From Theristus sp. LFF4_11 (lineage: Eukaryota > Nematoda > Chromadorea > Monhysterida > Xyalidae): a stretch of DNA of 64,000 nucleotides. The stretch covers positions 124,001 to 188,000 of the forward strand of contig JASANC010003277.1 of NCBI GenBank assembly GCA_030248135.1, read 5' to 3'. Under the pieces are notes generated by a model. The model worked only from the letters and a program-made list of their open reading frames with translations. It ran no database searches and was not told the DNA's origin. A program made the translations under genes and the position numbers. Shown piece by piece: positions 1 through 11,176 of this stretch. Within the stretch, counting starts at the first letter, position 1; each line of letters starts with the position of its first letter.

Positions 1-43
1 GTAGACAGTTTCGTTGACCATTTTTTGCTACTAGCGTGTGTAC

Positions 44-3000
44 CTGTGATACAGTTGAGCGCCAAATACGTCGGCTCATCCCATTCGCCCAAACCGGCAG
101 CATTTTTTTCGCACGTCACAGTCTGCTTCACAGGCAGTCCGGTCATGTGCAGCACCTGACAATGGGGCGCAAAAAATGTCGACGCGTTTTTTTTGCTGGT
201 GCACACCGCACACGATGACAAACGTGCGAACTTTGGTGTGAAACTTGATTCCGTCCAAAAACTTGGTGAGGTTGAACTTGGTACGAACTTGTAGACTTCT
301 AAGTTTCTAAGTGATTAAGAGACCGTCCGGAATTAGGAGGAACATTTTGGTAATACTCTGCCCCTAGCCGAAAATCGATTTCGCTCAAATTTGGTATGGA
401 GGTACCCTTAGGTCCAACTAAGAAAAAACCAGCCCGCTTTTGGAATGAGACCCTTGTGGTGTGGCGCTACAAGTCTCCAAAGTAGGGTATGTCGTCGAAA
501 AACGTCATTTTTGGCGTTTTGACAAACAACGTCTTGTAACGCAACACAGAAACGTTATCGAACATTAATGTTAATATGAAAAATGTAGTATTTTGCAAGG
601 GCTTTCATGTTCTGTATTTAGTTTTTAAAAAAACACAAACCTTTAATTTGGTATAAACAAAATGCGTAAAAAATCGGTGTCGAAAAATTCCAAAAATTTC
701 AGTTTTTGGCTTTTTTTGCCTCAGCGTTTAGCTGGCCCCAAAATGTCTCTTCGCTATCTTTTTCGCAATAAAAAACTGGTCTGGAAAACATTTCAACAAG
801 ATGCAAACCGTTTGCTCTTTTGAGGTTTTTTTTGTTGCAAGGTTGGTTGAAAATTTTTTATTTTTGCTAGTATGAGCTTTTATTGTTTTATTAAGTCAAC
901 CAAAAAAAACGTTTTAACTACAGTAACTAGTACCATTTATACTTAGTTTTGCACGCTCTTTCACGTGCTTTAATTTGTTTTAAAAAATACTAAACTGTAT
1001 GTTTGGTGCAAACAAAAAATTTCTTCAAATCCCAGACTTTTGGTTTGCACAATGACTTGTGCAAGATGCAAACTATGCTCATGGATGCAAGATTTTGAGT
1101 GAAGGTGATCGAAAGATCTAATAGTAAGGTTAAACTGTGCTTATGTACAGTTGAGAAACCAGCGGATTTTTTCCACATCTGGTGTCGATCACTGATACGT
1201 GCACAAAATTTTCAAGCGTGTCACGGCTTTTTAGGATGTGTTTCAATTCACAATGTGCTTTTATTTTTTTATCGGGTTTGATTTTTACCGCTTTGTCATC
1301 TATCTAGCAAACGATGTTTTTGTGGTGAATCTTAGGGGAATATATAATAATTCTGTTATCAAATTTCACAGCAATTTAGTTGTTATGTTCAGTCATTACA
1401 GCAGGTTTGGTACCAATCACGTTTTTTTGAAAAAAATTGAAGTGTTCTGCTTTGGTGTGTGTGAATGGCTCACTGGACTGCCAACCGATCCGAGCTGCTG
1501 TGTGTGATGACCGGTGGACGACGTTAGGTTTTTTTACTTTTACTTTACTTTTACTCAATTAAAACGACGACGACTTTTATTAAAACGACTTTACTTTTAT
1601 TAAAACGACGACGAAAGACGATAGAAATAAAGAGGAACAAAATGGCACGAACGGCACATGCTAAACTCATAAAACACGGCACTTTTATAATGTACAAGAA
1701 CGAACCAAGGAAAAATAGCTTAACAAAGATTTAAGAAAAGCGTTGAGCATCTAGGAAAAAAGTAGATGAGCATTGGAAGTCAAGCGCTCTGTCAGAAACA
1801 GCTCACCGTAAACCCGGCTTTGTGTGAGAGTGCAGACACGAAGGCTAAAGTAGGACATTACAGTACCCTACTCCCCCATACGGAGCGCCCTCGCGACGTC
1901 ACTCTCCCTACGCAGCCGAGTGTCTGGTGCACTGCCTGACCTGGGCACCTGCTTCCACTCATTTCAAAACTCCTAAAAGCTCCAACTCAAACGAATAAAC
2001 TGAAATTGAATCACTTGGAACTCGAACTCAGAAAACAAAGTCCAACAACTATCAAGTTCGAAAACCAAAAAAAACTGAACTGCCAAACTGAAAAACCTAA
2101 AAGCTATCCTGACAAACAAAAACAAAACAAAACTAACTGTCACGATGTGATCACGCACGGCAGTCGAATTGCGTCGAAAAACCCCAAAGAAAAACCCGCC
2201 AAAACTAAAATAGAAGAAAAAGCATTAAAACAGTTCACCTTCTCCCCACACTGAAAACGGGGGTAAAACAAAACAAATAAAATCAAACAAAACTGTTACA
2301 AAACTGTTACAAATCAGCAGAAGACTGGCGCAACCTGCACTCTACGTCGCAGTTTACTGGACACGTCAAAATCAAAGAACCGTGGCTAACTTCTACTGCG
2401 CTTCACTGCGCCACAACCAAACTTCTCCTCGCAGCCTTCTTCGGCACATCACCACAGCCAATCACGTTTTTGATCACGGAGGCCGTCCTCCGTTCGGTTT
2501 GAGTCTCGGAGACCGAAATAACTCCGTATCGGTTTGAGTCACGGAGACCGAAAATAACTCCGACCAACCAATTTCCGCTGCGGCGTTTTGGCTTTCTCGA
2601 AAGCTGCCCTTGGCGAAACCCGGCCGTGCCATAGATCGACGCCGTCTCAGCTCGCATGCCGCCACAACCCCAGCCACCGCGTCTCCATTCCATGCGACGT
2701 TCTGCCAGCCACTGGTGCGCCCGCCACTCCGCTGATCTGCCTCGGTGACACTCGACGACACGTGAAGACGCGCAGCACGCCACCGCCTTCGTCGACGCTG
2801 ACCCTCCATGGCCTTTCTGCACTGACCCTCCATGGTCTCGGTGCACGCGACGTCGCCACCCAGCATTGTCTCGGCGGGACCTCCACTGAAGTGTTCTGCT
2901 TTGGTGTGTGTGAATGGCTCACTGGACTGCCAACCGATCCGAGCTGCTGTGTGTGATGACCGGTGGACGACGTTAGGTTTTTTTACTTTTACTTTACTTT

Positions 3001-6000
3001 TACTCAATTAAAACGACGACGACTTTTATTAAAACGACTTTACTTTTATTAAAACGACGACGAAAGACGATAGAAATAAAGAGGAACAAAATGGCACGAA
3101 CGGCACATGCTAAACTCATAAAACACGGCACTTTTATAATGTACAAGAACGAACCAAGGAAAAATAGCTTAACAAAGATTTAAGAAAAGCGTTGAGCATC
3201 TAGGAAAAAAGTAGATGAGCATTGGAAGTCAAGCGCTCTGTCAGAAACAGCTCACCGTAAACCCGGCTTTGTGTGAGAGTGCAGACACGAAGGCTAAAGT
3301 AGGACATTACAAAATCATTCAAACATTTAAAAGAAAAAACGGTTAGTTAAAGCGTTGTTAAGAAAAAACTGGTAATCCAAAACATCCACCTGGGCTTTTA
3401 AAGTATTTTTGTGCTGCACTAAACACCAAATTTAAGTTTAAAAACTTTTACAATTGCGAGAAAGGACATCAAAATTGATAGCATATTTCGTACAGATTCC
3501 ATTTATAAAACCCCATTTTAACATATTTTGTAGGGGTTTTGGTGTATTTGATTTTGATGTATTTGATGGTGTAAAGAAAAACACGATAAGTTAAAACGTT
3601 GTGACTGCAGAGTCCATGAACTTCTCCATGGTACACCAAAAGTCTGGTATTTGAAAAAAATTTTTGTTTGCACCAAACATACAGTTTAATATTTCTTAAA
3701 TCAAATTAAAGCAAGTGAAAGAGCGTTCGAAACTACGTATAAATGGCATAGATAACATTGGTTAAAACGTTTTATAAGTGGATTTAATAAACAATAAAAC
3801 TCATACTAGCAAAAATAAAAACTTTTCAACCAACCTTGTAACAAAAAAATCAAAAAGAGAAAACGGTTTGCATGTTGTTAAATTGTTTCTAGACCAGTTT
3901 TTTACGGCGAAAATGATGGTGTAAAGAAAAACACGATAAGTTAAAACGCTGTGACTGCAGAGCCCATGAACTTCTCCATGGTACACCAAAAGTCTGGTAT
4001 TTGAAGAAATTTTTTGTTTGCACCAAACATACAGTTTAATATTTTCTAAAACAAATTAAAGCACGTGAAAGATCGTTCAAAACTACGTATAAATGGTATA
4101 GATAACATTGGTTAAAACGTTTTATAAGTGGATATTTAATAAACAATAAAATCTCATACTAGCAAAAATAAAAACTTGTCAACCAACCTTGTAACGAAAA
4201 AACTAAAAAGAGAAAACGGTTTGCATGTTGTTAAATTGTTTTCTAAACCAGTTTTTTACGGCGAAAATGATGGTGTAAAGAAAAACACGATAAGTTAAAA
4301 CGCTGTGACTGCAGAGCCCATGAACTTCTCCATGGTACACCAAAAGTCTGGGATTTGAAGAAATTTTTTGTTTGCACCAAACATACAGTTTAGTATTTTT
4401 TAAAACAAATTAAAGCACGTGAAAGAGCGTGCAAAACTAAGTATAAATGGTACTAGTTACTGTAGTTAAAACGTTTTTTTTGGTTGACTTAATAAAACAA
4501 TAAAAGCTCATACCGTATTACCCCCATTAAACCCCCCCCCCACCATTAATCCCCCCCCACCAATAAACCCCCCCCCCCCCCGACCAGTTTCCAAATAATC
4601 CCCCCCCCCCCACAAATAATCCCCCATGGGGGTTAATTGGAAACCTGTTTGAAACACATACCCAGCGAATTCAGTGGCTGAATGCAGTGACATTGGTGAA
4701 ATTGTGCTACCAAAGGCCCCAAATGGATGAGTTAATGGTAATTTCATTACAAAAGGCTGTTACAAAAGGAAATCTCTGTGAAAAGTAGAAGTTTCTGCAA
4801 CTTTCTTGCCTGCCATGCAAGGTATTTTTGCCATTTTTCAACAAAACCCCACCCCTAGAAATTTTTGTATAATAAACCCCCCCCCCCCACCAATAATCCC
4901 CCCCACCAATAAACCCCCACCCCTAAAAGTCGCTGACGTATTAATCCCCCATGGGGGTTTATTGGGGGTAATACGGTACTAGCAAAAATAAAAAATTTTC
5001 AACCAACCTTGCAACAAAAAAAACCTCAAAAGAGCAAACGGTTTGCATCTTGTTGAAATGTTTTCCAGACCAGTTTTTTATTGCGAAAAAGATAGCGAAG
5101 AGACATTTTGGGGCCAGCTAAACGCTGAGGCAAAAAAAGCCAAAAACTGAAATTTTTGGAATTTTTCGACACCGATTTTTTACGCATTTTGTTTATACCG
5201 AATTAAAGGTTTGTGTTTTTTAAAAACTAAATACAGCACATGAAAGCCCTTGCAAAATACTACATTTTTCATATTAACATCAATGTTCGATAACGTTTCT
5301 GTGTTGCGTTACAAGACGTTGTTTGTCAAAACGCCAAAAATGACGTTTTTCGACGACATACCCTACTTTTTGGAGACCTGTAGCGCCACACCACAAGGGT
5401 CTCATTCCAAAAGCGGGCCGGTTTTTTCTTAGTTGGACCTAAGGGTACCTCCATGCCAAATTTGAGCGAAATCGATTTTCCGTCAGGGGCAAAAATGTTC
5501 CACCGGTTTGCGGACGGTCTCTTAAAAGAAGATGTTGTTTTTGCCAGAAATGTAAACTCCCAGAGAGTGTATTAATAATAACAAACAGACTTGATAGGTT
5601 TGATCGCAAGTGACTTCAACGGTCGCCCCCACGGCCGCAAGCGTGTTCGACTCCCAGTATTGACCGACCGTTTTGAACGTTGCATTGCCGCCCGTTGCAT
5701 ACGTGCAATCTGCACGCACCGTAGCACTTGTGTGCAGCAAGATCGTGTCGAGACAAAACAAAACTACCACGTAGCTAATTTTTGCATGACACAGTTATTT
5801 ACCGCAAACTTGCAACACCACTGGTGTCAGAACATCAAAACATACGCATGTACATGCGGGCATACGTATGTACACCTACACAGTTGCCGTCAACTTTATA
5901 GAGCAGTAAAATTTGGTTGAGCTTGAGTGACCCAGAGCCAACTCGAGACCTGTGATGCCTGCCTGCTGTCACTATTTATTGCGCAGAAACGTTTCTTTCC

Positions 6001-9000
6001 ACACTGCGAATGAACATGCATAAAAAATGAAAAAAATTTCAGTGCTGAACAATTCTCCATGCGAATATTGCTAAAGAATTTCAGACAGTTTAATCTAAAC
6101 TGCAACCAACATTATCAAACGAAAGCCGTGAACGCTCCACACGTTTCCAAAATATATAGCTTATCTCGCTAATATACGCAACTAGCTGATTGGTTGGTCA
6201 TGAGCAACTGTCCGCGCTGATTGGTTGGTCATGAGCAACTCTCAGCGCTGATTGGTTGGTCATCACGTCATGTTATGGTCGTCACTGTAGTCTCGGAACA
6301 GAGAAAAAAACACACAAAACGCGGACAAACACGGCTGGCACTGATCCGTCGCGATGTCCAGCGAGTAGGTTCCATCAGCCTGGCAGGTGGTCACACGATC
6401 CGAACGTTGCGCGTTCGCCGCTACGGCTGCCGGATAGAGAATGTGCGTGGAGTAGACGCAGGAGGCCGTGTAGGTCGTGCCGAACCACACCGAGCCGGCT
6501 GGCACGTTCGCGGGCACCGTCGGAGCGGGCGGCGAAATCTGCGCGGTTGCTTATGGACACGGTCGTTCCATGGTTTTATTCGGCACCTTTTTCCTTTGTA
6601 GCTCGCCCACACACACCGGTTTCAAAAACTCGATGGCTTGGTGTAGGGATGAACGGACACTGGATGGTCTCGTGGAGCAATGGCCTCGCCACGAGATTGG
6701 CGCAAGGTACACTAAAGGTACACTTAGTGTACCTTACACTTAGCAATTCTAAGGTACACTAAAGGCCCGTGTTTGCCCGACCGTATGAGGACGTACGTCA
6801 GGTATTCACGGCAGCATGCAATAACACGAGACCAAAAGTGACGTGACGTGCCGAACACATGTCTGACTGAACGGCAGTATGCAATAACGCGGGACCTGAA
6901 GTGACGTGTGTGACGTTCCGTGCAGTGCCGTGCCCGCATACAAGGTGTATAAACGGGCATTAAATGAGCTCTGCAGCGCTGCACAACTCGCACTCACTGA
7001 CCGTGGTTCGGACGTCGATCTCTGGCAGGTTACCGACCGCACCGTCGACAAACCCGGGACAGACTGAAATGTTGGTGGAGCCTCACAGAAAACAAACAAA
7101 CACACACAGGCGGAGTTGATTTTTTTGTTTGTCATACTATTCTTTTGATGGAGTTTCTCTGGAGCAAAACCGCATGCCAAACAAAACCACTCAACCAATT
7201 GTTCAGTGGACCGAGTCAGTGGTTCCCTCAACACAACCGCTGTTTCGCTGATGTTTCAGCCAGACATAACATCCGTCTACGCTGGTCATCATGTTTCATT
7301 GGGCTGTGCAGCCCGGGCCCGCGGTGTACGCTCACCAGGCGAAACGCGCACGAAACAGCGCTTGTAATATTGGAGTTCTGGAGTACTGTACCTGGAACGC
7401 AGTCCAACGCGCCGACCGTCGACTGCTCGAACGCCGAGTTCTTGCACGTGGCCGTTTGCGGTTTCGCCAGCAGGTTCGCGCCGTCATACAAGTAGAGATT
7501 GGAGCCGTTACAGTTGGCGACGTGCGTGGCGCCCTCGGCGGCCAGTGTCGCCGTGACGTACGTGCCGGCCGTCGTGAATGACGCGTTGCCCGTCTCGGAC
7601 TTGATGCACACTGCGTTCGGGTATTGCGAAATCTTTTGTTAACTTTGCAATTTTCAGCTCTTGTTTCACTGTGTTTCACTGTCGTTTTTTTTGCCTCTTC
7701 GGGTTTCCGATCGAAATGATAACACACTTCCTCTGATTATTTTGTCACATACTGCAATGGGGTGTGTTTGTTTTCACCGCAGCCAAATCACACGATGAAC
7801 CCCATATATAACAAACGCTGCTGACTCAAAAAAAAAGAAAAAAACACCCCGGAAGTCAAGCCACATGTAGGACTTGATCCGGCTTTAGTTCTGGCTTCCG
7901 CAGGCGCCAGAGGCTGCAGAGCGGTGTCTGGCTCTGGTTTGTTTCAGTGGCAACACTAACAGTTGACACAGGCGTATGCGCCAATGTCCTTGTCCCATTT
8001 CTCCGTGGCTGGATCACACGTGGCCGTGACCGTTGCCGACAGCAGGTTTGTGCCGTCATGGAGACGTTGCCTCGTGAAGTCGCACGTCACCGTCTGCGTG
8101 GCGCCGGCGTCCACCTGCACACCATTGAGAACATAAAACAGAATAAAACACAAAACATCAACAAAAGGGACAAGAAAACGAACAACAAGAGAATCAACAA
8201 GAGGATCAACGAAAGAGTGATCAAAAGGGACAAGCAAAGGATCAACAAGAGAATCAACAAGAGGTTCAACAGCAGAGTCAACAAAAGAATCAACAAAAGA
8301 ATCAAGCAACGGGCTAAAAAGAATCAACAAAACAGTCAACAAAACAGTCAATAAACAAAAGTTGATGAAAAAGTAAGATGATGCCAACAATGAACGGCAC
8401 AACCTCTTTTTCGTCGACGTTGTCCGGGTTGAACGTTGCGTTGCCGGGCGTCTTCGGGTAGGTGCAGCTGCCTTGAAAACAAGATTTGCAGTTTGTTTGT
8501 TTTTCATGCCAGGCACACTCATTCGCAGAGAGAATCCAAAAACGGGTTCCTTTCTCAGAAAGTGTGCCAGTTGTCCGCTTGCGTTCCTGTATTGGCCACA
8601 ATTTGAGCTCAGTAACGTGACCAAGGTGCGACGGGTTTGTGGAAAAACCGTGGCAGCTGGTACAACACAAAAACCGCTCCATTGTGGCGGTGTTTGAACA
8701 GAAAACTGAGCAAAAACGAACCAATGTAGCAAAAGTTCTCGAGCAAAGGCGGCACGGTCCACTGGCTGGAATTGCAGACGGACTCCTTGGCGAGCGACGC
8801 GTTGGTCAAGTAGGGAGAGACGCAGGTGACCGTGGCGATGCCTTGGTCAGGAATCAGTAGCGCCGTTGACGAGTACGAGACGGTCGTGTGTGGAATCGTG
8901 AACTGCGTACATGCTGTAAACAACAATATAAAAAACGTCACCGCTCGTGGCCTGGTGGTAGTGCGTCAGACTACAGTCTGTGCGCTCGGGGGATCGAGCC

Positions 9001-11118
9001 CCGCCGAGGGGTGTATAGGCACTTAATGACAGAGAACACTCGATGGGCGCCCTACTCAATGGCGTTCTGTACGCTTCTCTGCGTTAGCCCTGGCGCTAAA
9101 ACATCGCCTAAAAATCCCAACAACAACAACAACAACAAAAAACGTAAAGTCCTCGTCGGAAGTCGTGCGTACTTGGTTGTGTGTGGGTCTGATGCAACAT
9201 CACTGTGTTCCGGGTGGGGTGCGGTGGTCAGAAAGTGCGTCAATGAATTTGAATTGCGAACATGGCATTACGCAACAGTACAGTCGAACTCTAAAATAAA
9301 AGGAATCAACTGATTGGTCGCTGATACATGATGCATGCTTTCCGTGCAAGCGAAACTACGCCCGCACAGCAATGCCTGCACGTGATCACCAACGAATCAG
9401 CGGACTGCCCATAATTTAGTGTTCGACTGTATGTTGATAAGCAGTTGGTTGGTGAGTGAAAAAAATGCGCTCCGAAAACGCACCGGTCACGTCGAAGTTG
9501 CCGAGCGCCACGCCCAGCGCCGCGCCGAGTGTGCACACGATCGCACAGATCATGCCGACTGCCGCCAGCACCGCCCGTCCCTTCAGCTCGTCGTACCCGT
9601 AAAACTCCGGATTCTCAATGCCGCTGATGTCGAAACCTTCGTCGAGCAACTGAGCACGGGTAAAAAAAACAAGGGAGATTGCTTTCGATCACTGTTATTT
9701 TGGCATGCAGTCACAAGAATCAATTATTCGTAAGACCACCAATTATCGTTCTGTCTCCGAGTGATTTCAAGGCCCGACATGTTTTGACAACATTTTGTTG
9801 AAGTTTCTGTGAATTGCCCACACAACAGCTACACTTTCAACAACGTACGCATGCAGATGAAAAAGTGTTTTTTTCTATTTTGGGTGACAAGCAAAACACG
9901 CACCCGACTCATTGGATTTTTCCGAACAGTGTCGAAGGGTTGAATGCGGTTTGCATCAGACGGTTGATTGAGTTGTTGCTGCCACAATGGATTTGTGTTC
10001 TGAGACGACGGCGGCTTTTGGCCGGATTGGCCCGGCTTTGGCTCCGGTTGAAACGGATTCTGGGGACAGTTTTCTTTTGCACTCAGCAGTGTTTTGTTGC
10101 AGTGCAGTGCTGTGTGCGTGGTTTTCCGACTTACTAACTGACACGAGTTTTCCAACTGAAATTCAACACCAATTCAGCAGCACACTGGTTTATTCATGTG
10201 CCTATTTTTTGCTGTTGCATCAGAAAGCTGGCCCCTGGCGTTGCGACGAAAACTGCTGATTCTGCTGATTTTGCTGATTGTTGAACGGGTTCCGCTGTCG
10301 GTTGGGTGACGACTGTTGCTGTTGACGTGGCTGCTCCCATGGACGGTTCCGATTACTGGTTTGCTGCTTCGCCCAGTTTCAGAGATCAGCGACCAGCGGG
10401 TATAAGTATAAGAGGAACGGGAAATATAGGAAGGATATAGCTTGTTTTCCTAAACTGCAGAAAATCTTTTCAAAAGCCATACCGTATTTCCCCCATTAAA
10501 CGCCCCCCACCATTAATTCCCCCCCCCAATAAACCCCCACCCCCGACCTGTTTCCGAATAATCCCCCCCCCCACAAAAAATCCCCCATGGGGGTTAATTG
10601 GAAACCTGTTTGAAACACATACCCAGCTAATTCAGTGGCTGAATACAGTGACATTGGTGAAATTGTGCTACCAAAGGTCCCAAAGGGATGAGTTAATAGT
10701 AATTTCATTACAAAAGGCTGTTACAAAAGGAAGTCTCTGTGAAAAGTAGAAGTTTCTGCGACTTTGTTGCCTGCCATGCAAGGTATTTTTGCCATTTTTC
10801 AACAAACCCCCACCCCTAGATTTTTTTGTAAATAAACTTCCCCCCCCCGCCCCCCACCAATAATCCCACCCAAACAATAAACCCCCACCCCTAAAAGTTG
10901 CTGTGGTATTAATCCCCCATGGGGGTTTATTGGGGGTAATACGGTATGTTTGCTGATAGCTCGCATTCAATGCAAACGCAGTTCCTGAACAATGTCGGCA
11001 GACTATGAATGAGAAAGCAAGGAAAAACTAGCAGAGCAACATTGCTCAAAGATATGGTTGGAAATCTCTGAAAACTGGGCCCTGATTCGGTCGCTGCTGC
11101 CGTTGTTGCCCATTGGTC

Positions 11119-11176
<58 letters not shown>

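Larger units (their letters stand above)
1438..3311. mobile_element. Miniature LTR retroelement (TRIM-like), non-coding
   Basis: Two direct repeats of 425 bp (1438-1862 and 2887-3311) appear identical by eye, begin TG and end CA, and are flanked by the same 4 bp AAAT (1434-1437 and 3312-3315). The internal region of about 1 kb has no recognisable gag, protease or reverse transcriptase; its open frames are not conserved-looking. This is the structure of a terminal-repeat retroelement in miniature that depends on another element. No convincing primer-binding site or polypurine tract was identified, and orientation is unknown. It lies inside the foldback element, so it is the younger insertion. 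Confidence 0.75.
319..5521. mobile_element. Foldback DNA element with about 725-bp terminal inverted repeats and TTAA flanks
   Basis: The outermost bases are inverted copies (GAGACCGTCCG at 319, its complement ending at 5521), each flanked by TTAA (315-318 and 5522-5525). The inverted similarity continues inward on the left to about 1044 and on the right from 5521 to about 4340, where it is split by a 464-bp MITE. No transposase-like frame is present. The flanks and lack of coding suggest a non-autonomous element moved by a piggyBac-type (TTAA) transposase; that is inference. It sits inside an intron of the sushi-like gene, between exons 44-155 and 5591-5709, and hosts an LTR-type insertion at 1438-3311. 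Confidence 0.8.

Noticed and set aside
2403..3007. Long minus-strand open frames overlapping the right LTR and internal region of the TRIM-like element
   Set aside because: The frames continue from the LTR copy at 1376-1558, change content at the repeat boundary and show no retroelement or cellular domain.
6185..6275. CRISPR-like array of short repeats
   Set aside because: Three contiguous 31-bp units without unique spacers in an intron of a eukaryotic gene: an ordinary tandem repeat.
7947..8354. Open frame rich in INKR repeats
   Set aside because: It is a translation of the 12-bp minisatellite overlapping an antisense exon of the sushi-like gene.
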